Of a DNA stretch of 26,490 nt, positions 17,849-24,888 are shown piece after piece. This DNA comes from Oxalobacteraceae bacterium (lineage in GTDB: Bacteria > Pseudomonadota > Gammaproteobacteria > Burkholderiales > Burkholderiaceae_D), in contig JAGKXB010000029.1 in the NCBI GenBank assembly GCA_021151485.1, forward strand, positions 1-26,490. Reading direction: 5' to 3'. The position numbers were made by a program, and so were the translations under genes. The notes beneath the pieces were generated by a model, which did not search any database, had not been told where the DNA came from, and was given only the letters and a program-made list of their open reading frames with translations. The stretch's first letter is position 1, and every line of letters starts with the position of its first letter.

Positions 17849-18085
17849 TTAAACGAACTTGACCTTCGATCAACGTTTAATGTTATCTATTTTGTATTAT
17901 TTTTTTTTGTAATTTCAAGGTGTGGAAAGAAATTTTTATGGCGGGATACTTGTGATGAACTGGACATGATGATTGCCGCACATGCGCTATCAGCTGGCGC
18001 TGTTTTGGTCAGCAATAATCATCGCCATTATTCACGTATAGACGCGCCACTTATTTTGGAAAATTGGGTTTCAAACGAAACTTAA
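17849..18085 (+). pseudogene. remnant of a vapC (PIN-domain) toxin gene
   Basis: From 17945 the frame encodes DTCDELDMMIAAHALSAGAV, then LVSNNHRHYSRI and LILENWVSNET, ending at TAA 18085. This matches the C-terminal end of VapC PIN-domain ribonucleases (LDxxIAAHAL...LVTNN...F.R...LENW), including the conserved Asp and the NN pair. The in-frame stretch back to 17849 does not look like the rest of a PIN domain, and no start codon, ribosome binding site or vapB partner is present. It is therefore a 3' fragment left by deletion or recombination. Confidence 0.75.
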
Positions 18086-18112
18086 ATTGTGTTTGATCAG
18101 TAATTTGATTGG

Positions 18113-18157
18113 ATGGTTTTGGTAGTTTTTGTAGTTTTCATAGTTTCGATGGTTTCT
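18113..18157 (+). repeat. five degenerate 9-bp tandem repeats
   Basis: The units are ATGGTTTTG, GTAGTTTTT, GTAGTTTTC, ATAGTTTCG and ATGGTTTCT. They lie between the vapC remnant and the HigBA-type operon. No function is evident; slippage-prone DNA or part of a promoter upstream element are possible. Confidence 0.5.
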
Positions 18158-18198
18158 GCACTTTCAATCTTATTTACCATCAATTTTCTACTTTACGG

Positions 18199-18215
18199 AT
18201 TCCGCTACGCGGAAT
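18199..18215. promoter_or_regulatory. palindromic operator candidate for the toxin-antitoxin operon
   Basis: ATTCCGC (18199-18205) and GCGGAAT (18209-18215) form a perfect inverted repeat around TAC, 10 nt before the toxin start. Antitoxins of the HigA/GraA type repress their own operon by binding such palindromes in front of the toxin gene, so this is a good autoregulatory operator candidate. As RNA it could also form a hairpin near the start codon. Confidence 0.55.
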
Positions 18216-18225
18216 ATCATATACC

Positions 18226-18504
18226 ATGATTCATTCATTTCTATGTCGCGATACTGAAGCACTTTTTTGTAGTCGGGTTGTGCCACGTTTTAGGAATATC
18301 GAGCGCGTTGCGCGGCGTAAATTGTTGCTGCTTCATGCTGTTATTGAATTGGATAGTTTGAGGATTCCGCCTGGAAATCAGTTGGAGTCTTTACAAGGTG
18401 ATCGTAAAGGGCGACATAGTATTCGTATTAATAGTCAGTGGCGGCTGTGTTTTCAGTGGCATGAAGACGGTGCTTATCAGGTCGAAATCGTTGATTATCA
18501 TTAA
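18226..18504 (+). CDS. higB: HigB/RelE-type toxin
   Basis: A 92-residue type II toxin of the HigB/GraT group in the RelE superfamily, expected to be a ribosome-dependent mRNA interferase. Recognisable parts are MIHSFLCRDTEALF, the helix RNIERVARRKLLLLHA, the segment LRIPPGNQLESL, GDRKGRHSIRINSQWRLCF and the terminal VEIVDYH. The size is right for an intact member. The frame is open upstream to 18109, but that stretch is the 9-bp repeat and operator, so ATG 18226 is chosen. The antitoxin gene follows 45 nt downstream, the usual toxin-first order. Confidence 0.9.
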   Translation: MIHSFLCRDTEALFCSRVVPRFRNIERVARRKLLLLHAVIELDSLRIPPGNQLESLQGDRKGRHSIRINSQWRLCFQWHEDGAYQVEIVDYH

Positions 18505-18549
18505 GTAAATATTAAGTAAATTAAGATCAAAAATTAAAAGGAATAAAAA

Positions 18550-18855
18550 ATGGCTGAGTTATTAGATGAAATTCATCCCGGTGAAATCTTGTTGGAAGAG
18601 TTCATGAAACCGATGGGGATTTCAGCTCGCAGGTTGGCGGCGGATATTGATGTGTCGCCGAGCCGGATTAGTGATGTGGTAAATGGTTCAAGGCCAATTA
18701 CTGCAGATACTGCTTTGCGGTTGGGGATATTTTTTGGGATGGAGCCGCGTTTCTGGATCAATCTCCAAGCGGAGTATGACTTGCGTGTGGTGACACGAAC
18801 CATGATGGAAAAGATTGTGCCGAGAATTCGCGTTTTCTCGCAGGCTTCTGCTTAG
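18550..18855 (+). CDS. higA: HigA-type antitoxin
   Basis: A 101-residue antitoxin with an XRE-type helix-turn-helix. HPGEILLEEFMKPMGISARR is the typical HigA N-terminus, followed by LAADIDVSPSRISDVVNGSR (DNA-binding helices), TADTALRLGIFFGMEPRFWI and LQAEYDLRV. It should neutralise the toxin encoded just upstream and bind the operator palindrome at 18199-18215. AAAGGAA precedes the ATG. The cassette looks intact, unlike the neighbouring vapC fragment. Confidence 0.93.
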   Translation: MAELLDEIHPGEILLEEFMKPMGISARRLAADIDVSPSRISDVVNGSRPITADTALRLGIFFGMEPRFWINLQAEYDLRVVTRTMMEKIVPRIRVFSQASA

Positions 18856-18875
18856 CCCGCCTCCCGCACATCGGT

Positions 18876-18881
18876 TATAAT
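18876..18881 (+). promoter_or_regulatory. -10 box of the ahcY riboswitch transcript
   Basis: TATAAT lies about 10 nt upstream of the first base of the SAH aptamer, so transcription should begin at about 18888-18890, just before the riboswitch. The -35 (TTAGCC at 18852-18857, 18-nt spacing) is weak. Confidence 0.6.
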
Positions 18882-18889
18882 CCCATCCC

Positions 18890-18990
18890 TTCCGAGGAGC
18901 GTTGCGACGAAATAGTGAATTGTATTTCGCCAGGCTCGGAACTATCTTACTGCAACTGCGCTCACGTACTTTTTCTAATCAAAGGAGCGC
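18890..18990 (+). ncRNA. SAH riboswitch with ribosome-binding-site switch
   Basis: The sequence carries the S-adenosylhomocysteine riboswitch core: CCGAGGAGCGTTGCGACG (18892-18909), CCAGGCTCGG (18930-18939) and GCGCTCACG (18958-18966). Stem P1 is CCGAG (18892-18896) with CTCGG (18935-18939). A pseudoknot can form between GAGCG (18897-18901) and CGCTC (18959-18963). The same GCGCTC (18958-18963) is also fully complementary to GAGCGC (18985-18990) in the ahcY ribosome binding site. Without SAH the site could be masked; SAH binding would lock GCGCTC into the aptamer and free it. This agrees with the known ON behaviour of SAH riboswitches upstream of ahcY. Confidence 0.93.
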
Positions 18991-18993
18991 GTG

Positions 18994-20424
18994 ATGAACG
19001 CCATATTGAAATCCTCAGAATCACAATCATCTCAACACGATTACTGCATCGCTGACATTGGCTTGGCGGATTGGGGTAATAAAGAAATCAAAATTGCTGA
19101 AACCGAAATGCCAGGCTTGATGGCGATTCGGGAAGAGTTTGCCGCCAGTTTGCCGCTGAAAGGTGCGCGTATTACTGGATCGATTCATATGACGATCCAA
19201 ACGGCAGTGTTGATTCAAACGTTGGAAGCATTGGGCGCGCAGGTGCGTTGGGCTTCTTGCAATATTTATTCGACCCAGGATCATGCTGCTGCGGCGATTG
19301 CTGCGGCTGGCACGCCGGTATTTGCGCTCAAAGGTGAATCGCTGGAGCAATATTGGGAATTCACCCATCGTATTTTTGAATGGAGTGATGGTGGTTACTC
19401 CAACATGATTCTGGATGATGGCGGCGATGCGACGTTGCTGCTGCATTTGGGTAGCCGTGCTGAGCAGGATATTTCGGTTTTGGATCATCCGACTTCAGAA
19501 GAAGAAATCTGTTTATACCAATCGATCAAGCAACGTTTGGCGACGCAGCCGAACTGGTATTCCACGCGTTTGGCACAGATCAAGGGTGTGACAGAAGAAA
19601 CCACGACTGGCGTGCATAGGCTGTATCAAATGCATAAGGAAGGTAAATTGGCATTTCCTGGCATCAATGTGAATGATTCGGTGACCAAGTCCAAGTTCGA
19701 TAATTTATATGGCTGCCGTGAATCGCTGGTAGATGGAATCAAGCGTGCGACAGACGTCATGATTGCCGGAAAAATAGCCGTGATTGCTGGTTATGGCGAC
19801 GTGGGCAAGGGATCCGCGCAAGCGATGCGTGCTTTGTCGGCGCAGGTGTGGGTGACAGAAATCGATCCAATCTGCGCTTTGCAGGCAGCGATGGAAGGTT
19901 ATCGCGTGGTGACTATGGATTATGCGGCGGAACATGGTGATATTTTTGTCACTTGTACGGGCAATTTCCATGTGTTGACGCATGCACATATGCAAAAGAT
20001 GAAAGACCAGGCGATCGTCTGCAATATTGGTCATTTCGATAATGAAATTGATGTGGCTTCACTCAAACAATACACCTGGGAAAACATCAAACCACAAGTC
20101 GATCACGTGATTTTTCCCGATGGCAAACGCATCATTTTGCTGGCTGAAGGGCGGTTGGTGAATCTGGGTTGCGGTACGGGGCATCCATCGTATGTAATGA
20201 GTTCTTCCTTTGCCAACCAGGTGATGGCGCAAATCGAGTTGTACAGCAATACTGCAGCGTATCCGCTGGGCGTTTACACCTTGCCGAAACATTTGGATGA
20301 AAAGGTCGCGCGTTTGCAGCTCAAGAAGTTGAACGCGCAATTAACCGAATTGACCGAGGAGCAGGCGGCGTATATTGATGTGCCCAAGCAAGGGCCTTAC
20401 AAGCCAGCGCATTATCGTTACTAA
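18994..20424 (+). CDS. ahcY: S-adenosylhomocysteine hydrolase
   Basis: A 476-residue NAD-dependent enzyme that splits S-adenosylhomocysteine into homocysteine and adenosine, keeping the methyl cycle running. Family signatures are the NAD-binding segment [60 protein letters not shown] and the C-terminal KPAHYRY. The length is typical of the long bacterial form with an insertion. GTG at 18991 is also in frame, but ATG 18994 has better spacing from AAAGGAG (18981-18987). Translation should be controlled by the SAH riboswitch directly upstream. Confidence 0.98.
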   Translation: MNAILKSSESQSSQHDYCIADIGLADWGNKEIKIAETEMPGLMAIREEFAASLPLKGARITGSIHMTIQTAVLIQTLEALGAQVRWASCNIYSTQDHAAAAIAAAGTPVFALKGESLEQYWEFTHRIFEWSDGGYSNMILDDGGDATLLLHLGSRAEQDISVLDHPTSEEEICLYQSIKQRLATQPNWYSTRLAQIKGVTEETTTGVHRLYQMHKEGKLAFPGINVNDSVTKSKFDNLYGCRESLVDGIKRATDVMIAGKIAVIAGYGDVGKGSAQAMRALSAQVWVTEIDPICALQAAMEGYRVVTMDYAAEHGDIFVTCTGNFHVLTHAHMQKMKDQAIVCNIGHFDNEIDVASLKQYTWENIKPQVDHVIFPDGKRIILLAEGRLVNLGCGTGHPSYVMSSSFANQVMAQIELYSNTAAYPLGVYTLPKHLDEKVARLQLKKLNAQLTELTEEQAAYIDVPKQGPYKPAHYRY

Positions 20425-20443
20425 GCTATATTGGTATCACTAT

Positions 20444-20546
20444 CCGTCGTTCCCGTGGGTTTAGGCGGGAACCCAGTGTCTTTCGTTGTTTGCTGCTAAA
20501 AGCCATTGGGTCCCCGACTAAAGCACTTGGGTGCGACGGTTTTAAG
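20444..20546 (+). mobile_element. 103-bp palindrome-rich miniature repeat, copy 1
   Basis: This copy is about 94% identical (6 mismatches counted by eye) to the reverse complement of 24001-24103. The ends are near-inverted (CCGTCGTTCCCG versus its counterpart near CGACGG). Internally, GTTCCCG pairs with CGGGAAC, and further short arms can fold. It has no coding capacity. Two conserved copies in intergenic space suggest a MITE- or BIME-like element. This one lies between ahcY and the holin-family gene and could act as a terminator or mRNA-stabilising structure. Confidence 0.8.
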
Positions 20547-20643
20547 TTTGTCCTTATTGATACGATTAAATAAGGAAATCAGTAAACATTTCTGTCGTTC
20601 TCGTGGTTTTCAGTTTTCCCGTATTTCAATAAAGGAGAATCTC

Positions 20644-20985
20644 ATGCACCTACTGATTATCTGGTTGATTAATGCCTGCGCTTTGTTGGCCGTGCCTTAT
20701 TTGATGCAATCGATACGCGTAGACAGTTTCTCCACTGCATTGATTTCAGCCTTATTGTTGGGTTTAGTGAATACGTTAATTCGCCCTTTATTGGTGATAC
20801 TGACGTTGCCTGCTACCGTTTTTACTCTAGGTTTGTTTATTTTTGTCATCAATGGCCTGATGTTTTGGATGGTGGCGCATTGGGTAGATGGATTTCATGT
20901 CTCTGGTTTTTGGTCAGCGGTCGGCGGTGCGCTTTTGTATAGCGTGATTTCATGGGCGCTATCGGTTTTATTGCTGCAAAAATAA
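20644..20985 (+). CDS. phage-holin-family small membrane protein (PF04020-like)
   Basis: A 113-residue, very hydrophobic protein with four predicted membrane helices (about 2-20, 30-45, 50-78, 92-111). Features typical of the four-helix phage holin family 4 / YvlD-like proteins are NACALLAVPYLMQSIRVDSF, LVNTLIRPLLVILTLP, FTLGLFIFVINGLMF and WALSVLLL. Despite the family name it is a conserved chromosomal gene between ahcY and metF in Burkholderiales; its role is unknown. AGGAG (20633-20637) precedes ATG 20644. The frame is open from 20506, but that part is the miniature repeat. Confidence 0.9.
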   Translation: MHLLIIWLINACALLAVPYLMQSIRVDSFSTALISALLLGLVNTLIRPLLVILTLPATVFTLGLFIFVINGLMFWMVAHWVDGFHVSGFWSAVGGALLYSVISWALSVLLLQK

Positions 20986-21019
20986 ATGATTGAGAATAAC
21001 AAAACAATAAGATGACAAT

Positions 21020-21874
21020 ATGACAGCAAAGCAATTTAGCATTGAATTTTTCCCCCCTAAAACACAGGAGGGTATTGAAAAATTACGTACCACACGGAGA
21101 GCGTTGGTTGCCTTGCAGCCGGCTTATTTTTCCGTGACGTTTGGTGCGGGGGGCACGACACAAGAGGGTACGCTAGCGAGCGTGCTGGAAATTCGTCAGG
21201 AGGGACATGAGGCCGCGCCACACTTGTCTTGTGTAGGTGGTTCGCGTGATTCCATCCGCGCCATCCTAAAGACCTATCAATCTCATGGCATTAAACGCGT
21301 GGTGGCTTTGCGTGGCGATTTGCCCAGCGGCTATGGCGCGTCGGGTGAGTTTCGCTATGCCAATGAATTGGTGGAATTTATCCGCGCGGAAACGGGCGAC
21401 TGGTTTCATATCGAAGTCGCGGCTTATCCAGAAATGCATCCGCAAGCCAAGTCGCCGCAAGACGATATGCAAAATTTTGTACGTAAAGTACAAGCAGGGG
21501 CGAATGCGGCGATTACGCAGTATTTCTATAACGCGGATGCGTATTTCCGTTTTGTAGAAGAAGCCCAGCGTGCGGGTGTTGCTATTCCGATTACGGCAGG
21601 GATTATGCCGATTACCAACTACACCCAGTTAATGCGTTTTTCAGAAATGTGCGGTGCGGATATCCCACGCTGGATACGTTTAAAACTAGCCAGCTTCGGC
21701 GACGACAGTGCATCCATCCGCGCTTTTGGTTTGGATGTGGTGACGCAATTGTGTGAACGTTTGTTGGCCGGCGGCGCACCTGGTTTGCATTTTTACAGCA
21801 TGAACCAGGCGGCGGCGACTACGGCGATATGGCAGAGATTGAATGCGCCGAGCTCATCTGAGCACTTGACCTAG
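21020..21874 (+). CDS. metF: 5,10-methylenetetrahydrofolate reductase
   Basis: A 284-residue FAD enzyme producing 5-methyl-tetrahydrofolate for methionine synthesis. The start MTAKQFSIEFFPPKTQEG holds the catalytic Glu of the SxEFFPPK motif. VTFGAGGTTQEGT, HLSCVGG, VALRGDLP, EVAAYPEMHPQAKS and ITQYFYNADAYFRF are family signatures, and PGLHFYSMNQA closes the barrel. The length is normal. It begins 34 nt after the holin-family gene and probably belongs to the ahcY operon. Its last 21 bp overlap the convergent cysteine-rich gene. Confidence 0.97.
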   Translation: MTAKQFSIEFFPPKTQEGIEKLRTTRRALVALQPAYFSVTFGAGGTTQEGTLASVLEIRQEGHEAAPHLSCVGGSRDSIRAILKTYQSHGIKRVVALRGDLPSGYGASGEFRYANELVEFIRAETGDWFHIEVAAYPEMHPQAKSPQDDMQNFVRKVQAGANAAITQYFYNADAYFRFVEEAQRAGVAIPITAGIMPITNYTQLMRFSEMCGADIPRWIRLKLASFGDDSASIRAFGLDVVTQLCERLLAGGAPGLHFYSMNQAAATTAIWQRLNAPSSSEHLT

Positions 21875-22762
21875 GCATGCTATGCATTGACAGATGGCCC
21901 CACCAACTCCCACTACGCAACTACCGATTTCGGCAAAAGAAATTGTGCTAATACATGTTTCTATGCTTCCTATGGCGCCGCCGGTCGTTGTGATGCAACC
22001 AGGAATTCTGTTAATCAAGCATTCTCCAGCTGAGAAAATTTCCCCATAGCAACTCTCTGCTGTTGAAACAGTTCCGCCAGCGCAATTTATGGCCAATGAG
22101 GGAATTGCGTTAAAGCAATTTATTGTTGAGGAGGCAGCTTCGTCGCAACAAATGATGGCATTGTCATTATTTTGATTGGCAGAATGGTAATAAGGGCCGT
22201 ATGGTCTGCCGCTGTATTGTGCGCCTGGCGTTATTGCATAAGGGTAAGAGGGGTAATAACAGCAATCTATGCAGATGATAGGGCCGTAATGGCTACGCCC
22301 GGTGTTATTTGACTTTTGTGCATTATCTGATTGTGGAGGCACTACTTCCACGTTTTTAGCTTGTTGATGGGTAGCAGCAGCCTCTTGCACAACTTCAGCT
22401 TCTACAATGATTGTGCCTCTTTCCATCGTTTCTGAAGATGATGGTGAAACGGGTTGGAATTTTTCCAGTGCGTTTGATACTCGATAATCTTTGATGTGCT
22501 CCTTACTTACCATTTCCTGCAGCGCTGTTCGTCTTGCTGGATCAGTAAAAAAATCTTTTTGTATATCCTCATCCATATCGAAAAGCTGATTGAGTGCTGT
22601 GATATGACTCTCTTCCCAAGCGCCGGAATTGTTGAGTTTATCGACAATTTGTTCAAATTCGCTTTGTCTATCTACAACGGGATTGTTGTTTTGTTGAGCA
22701 TTTAGGTGCCTTATTGCAAGCGCTCCTCCTCCCATAACAACTACGACAGCTACAGCTAACAT
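21854..22762 (-). CDS. unknown cysteine-rich repeat protein with FxDP motif and N-terminal membrane segment
   Basis: A 302-residue protein of no family I recognise. Residues 1-18 are a hydrophobic helix (MLAVAVVVVMGGGALAIRHL) fit for export or anchoring. Residues 55-105 hold the motif shared with three other proteins here (DFFTDPARRTALQEMV, DYRVSNALEKFQP). A Gln/Asn/Ser-rich linker and a Tyr/Pro-rich stretch (about 160-192) follow. Residues 201-302 carry twelve of the protein's 15 cysteines, with C216, C227, C238 and C248 spaced by 10-11 residues among small residues (INCFNAIPSLA, INCAGGTVSTA, ESCYGEIFSAG). The ribosome binding site is AAAGGA. Convergent overlap with metF is 21 bp. It may be a surface or secreted protein; the function is unknown. 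Confidence 0.75.
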   Translation of the reverse strand: MLAVAVVVVMGGGALAIRHLNAQQNNNPVVDRQSEFEQIVDKLNNSGAWEESHITALNQLFDMDEDIQKDFFTDPARRTALQEMVSKEHIKDYRVSNALEKFQPVSPSSSETMERGTIIVEAEVVQEAAATHQQAKNVEVVPPQSDNAQKSNNTGRSHYGPIICIDCCYYPSYPYAITPGAQYSGRPYGPYYHSANQNNDNAIICCDEAASSTINCFNAIPSLAINCAGGTVSTAESCYGEIFSAGECLINRIPGCITTTGGAIGSIETCISTISFAEIGSCVVGVGGAICQCIACLGQVLR

Positions 22763-22798
22763 TTGTATTCCTTTGTTTGTATGAACTTAATAGGGAGG

Positions 22799-22825
22799 AT
22801 AGAGAGGACTCTCTATTCTCTCTAT
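22799..22825. repeat. ATAGAGAG inverted and direct repeats upstream of the cysteine-rich gene
   Basis: ATAGAGAG (22799-22806) is followed by two copies of its reverse complement CTCTCTAT (22809-22816 and 22818-22825). It lies 37-63 nt before the minus-strand start at 22762, in the leader or promoter region, so an operator or a leader hairpin is possible. Confidence 0.5.
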
Positions 22826-22974
22826 TTGATGAGAATGAGTTTGTATAATAGCAACTATCATTATAGCATTTATGTCAACATTTTGTGCGGCGATTAGACC
22901 GATCATTTTTTAATTGTCTGGGCTTTTTCCCTAGCTGGTTGTTTTGGCTGAAGGGAAAGTATTACAACCACTTT

Positions 22975-23044
22975 GGGCACCAACAAGGGGCGCTCCTACA
23001 AAAAATGGCGATAATCATGGCAGGGGTATCCATTGTGGGTACCC
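22975..23044. repeat. REP-like palindromes in the intergenic region before tonB
   Basis: The 434-nt gap 22763-23196 holds no convincing gene. Within it, GGGTATCC (23024-23031) pairs with GGGTACCC (23037-23044) around ATTGT with one wobble. A degraded relative (GGGCACC, then GGGGCGCTCC, 22975-22996) precedes it. The hairpin resembles the one at 9887-9908 in arm length and loop, which points to a dispersed REP-type sequence. Confidence 0.45.
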
Positions 23045-23196
23045 TGTTTGCGTCAGGTTGGCCAACTATTTGCTTGCTCATGCAATCGTCCCGTTTTTAC
23101 CATCCGTTACATTAAGTAAAGCACGTCATATGGTATTGCCAGCCGATATTGAGTACCATGCTGGATATTTTTGGCCTTCATCAATGTGGAATTTTC

Positions 23197-23943
23197 GTGA
23201 TTAACCGTATGCAAATCGCTGCTTGGCGTCGTTTTTTTGTGGGCATGATTGTTATTTGCGTGCATGGTTTGTTGTTTGCGCTCTTGCGTCCCGGCTTACA
23301 ACAGCACGCGATGCCTTTGCCGCCGCGTGAAATCATGATTGCTTTATTGCCTTCCACGCCGGTTCAAGCTGCTGCTCCTGCACCAAAACTAGCATTGCAA
23401 AAACCACAAAAACCTCAAAAGCTTCAAGAACCACAAAAAATCAAAGCGCCGGCACCAGCACCAGCACCAAAACCTATCCCTGTGGTTGCCGCCACGCCAT
23501 CGGTGATGCCATCGCGTCCTGTTACGCCGTCGCCGTCGGAAGCGGTTGTGCCAGCGCCTGCTCATTCGGCTCCATTAACGCAAGCAGCACCGTCGCCAGT
23601 TGCGGCAGCACCTACACCAACTACTACTGCTGCAACTACCACCAGCCCGGCGCATCCTAAAACGGTTACATCTGGCGTGGAATATCTACAAAAACCAGCG
23701 CCGGTTTATCCTACTTTCTCTCGTCGTATGCAGGAAGAAGGTAAGGTGATATTGCGTGTGTTGGTGAATCTCAAAGGCAAACCTGAACAGGTGGAAATAC
23801 AAAAATCATCCGGCTTTCCACGCTTGGATGAAGCAGCGCGGCAAACTGTGCTTTCTTCTTATTTATTCAAGCCATATAGCGAAAATGGGCAAGTGCAGAG
23901 CGTGTTTGTTTTGATACCCATTAATTTTCAATTAAATAATTAA
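23197..23943 (+). CDS. tonB: TonB energy-transducing protein
   Basis: A protein of about 248 residues linking the inner-membrane ExbB/ExbD motor to outer-membrane receptors. The N-terminal membrane anchor (FFVGMIVICVHGLLFALL) is followed by a long Pro/Ala/Lys-rich periplasm-spanning linker and a TonB C-terminal domain: APVYPTFSRRMQEEGKVILR, then KSSGFPRLDEAARQTVLSSY and FKPYSENG. Start choice is uncertain: GTG 23197 has GGA 6 nt upstream, ATG 23209 lacks a ribosome binding site, and the frame is open back to 23149. exbB and exbD follow, but the miniature repeat at 24001-24103 intervenes. No TonB-dependent receptor is in the window. Confidence 0.92.
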   Translation: MINRMQIAAWRRFFVGMIVICVHGLLFALLRPGLQQHAMPLPPREIMIALLPSTPVQAAAPAPKLALQKPQKPQKLQEPQKIKAPAPAPAPKPIPVVAATPSVMPSRPVTPSPSEAVVPAPAHSAPLTQAAPSPVAAAPTPTTTAATTTSPAHPKTVTSGVEYLQKPAPVYPTFSRRMQEEGKVILRVLVNLKGKPEQVEIQKSSGFPRLDEAARQTVLSSYLFKPYSENGQVQSVFVLIPINFQLNN

Positions 23944-24000
23944 ACTGAGATTACTCATTAGTTCTGTTATGACACCGGAAACGATGATCATATGGGAAAA

Positions 24001-24103
24001 CTTAAAACCGTCGTCCCCGAGTGCTTTAGTCGGGGACCCAGTGGCTTTTAGCAGCAAACAACGAAAGACACTGGATTCCCGCCTAAACCCGCGGGAACGA
24101 CGG
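24001..24103 (-). mobile_element. 103-bp palindrome-rich miniature repeat, copy 2 (inverted)
   Basis: This is the reverse complement of the element at 20444-20546, about 94% identical. Here the arms fold better: GTCCCCGA and TCGGGGAC form a perfect 8-bp stem, and CCAGTG pairs with CACTGG. It lies between tonB and exbB, genes usually contiguous. No open frame or transposase is present, so mobility would depend on an enzyme encoded elsewhere. Confidence 0.8.
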
Positions 24104-24159
24104 GGGTTAATGGATAATCTCGGTTAAATAATTAAAGTTTTTATTAAAAAGGAAACATT

Positions 24160-24888
24160 ATGCACATCAACCCGTATGGATTAGATAATCTCTGGAGCCA
24201 AGGGGATATGGTCACTAAATCGGTAGCTGTACTCTTACTCGCTATGTCGATTGCCTCTTGGTATGTGATTGTCAGTAAAGCATGGCAATTACTGCGTTAT
24301 CGCAAGGCTGCGCATGCGGCGGGGCATGCTTTTTGGAGCGCGGTGAGCGTGCCGGAAGGTGTGGCGACTTTGGGTGACGATAATCCGTTTTCTGCTATTG
24401 CGCGCGCTGGGGTGGATGCGATGCAGCACCACACAACGGTGACGCATCAAGGGCAGTTGCATGATCAGTTATCGATCAGTGATTGGATGACCTTGTCGCT
24501 ACGGCAAGCAATCGATGATGCTGCTGGCGCATTGCAAAGTGGTATGGCGGTGTTGGCGTCGGTGGGTTCAACCGCGCCGTTTGTTGGTTTGTTTGGTACG
24601 GTGTGGGGGATTTATCACGCTTTGGTGGCGATTGGTGTTTCCGGGCAAGCTGGCATAGACAAAGTGGCCGGGCCAGTGGGTGAGGCTTTGATCATGACGG
24701 CATTGGGCTTGGCGGTGGCGATTCCAGCGACCTTTGGTTACAACGCACTGGTACGTGGCAATAAGGCGGTGATCGCTAAATTGAATAAATTTGGTTTTGA
24801 CTTGCACGCTTTGTTTGTTACTGGTTCTCGTTCTGGTGATGGTAAAAATCAGAATCAAAAGCAAAACAACCCGACAAGAGGCGCATGA
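24160..24888 (+). CDS. exbB: biopolymer transport protein ExbB
   Basis: A 242-residue inner-membrane protein of the MotA/TolQ/ExbB family that forms the proton channel powering TonB. Three membrane segments are visible (about 18-36, 130-155 and 172-190). The conserved core reads GSTAPFVGLFGTVWGIYHAL, and GPVGEALIMTALGLAVAIPA lines the channel. AAAGGAAA precedes the ATG. The stop overlaps exbD by 4 nt (ATGA). TolQ is an alternative by family, but the neighbouring tonB favours ExbB. Confidence 0.95.
   Translation: MHINPYGLDNLWSQGDMVTKSVAVLLLAMSIASWYVIVSKAWQLLRYRKAAHAAGHAFWSAVSVPEGVATLGDDNPFSAIARAGVDAMQHHTTVTHQGQLHDQLSISDWMTLSLRQAIDDAAGALQSGMAVLASVGSTAPFVGLFGTVWGIYHALVAIGVSGQAGIDKVAGPVGEALIMTALGLAVAIPATFGYNALVRGNKAVIAKLNKFGFDLHALFVTGSRSGDGKNQNQKQNNPTRGA

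Noticed and set aside
20644..20985. Holin-family gene as a sign of a prophage
   Set aside because: No other phage genes are nearby, and this membrane protein is a regular neighbour of ahcY and metF in Burkholderiales.
22885..23204. Small plus-strand frames before tonB
   Set aside because: They run through REP-like palindromes, overlap each other in different frames and have no protein-like features.
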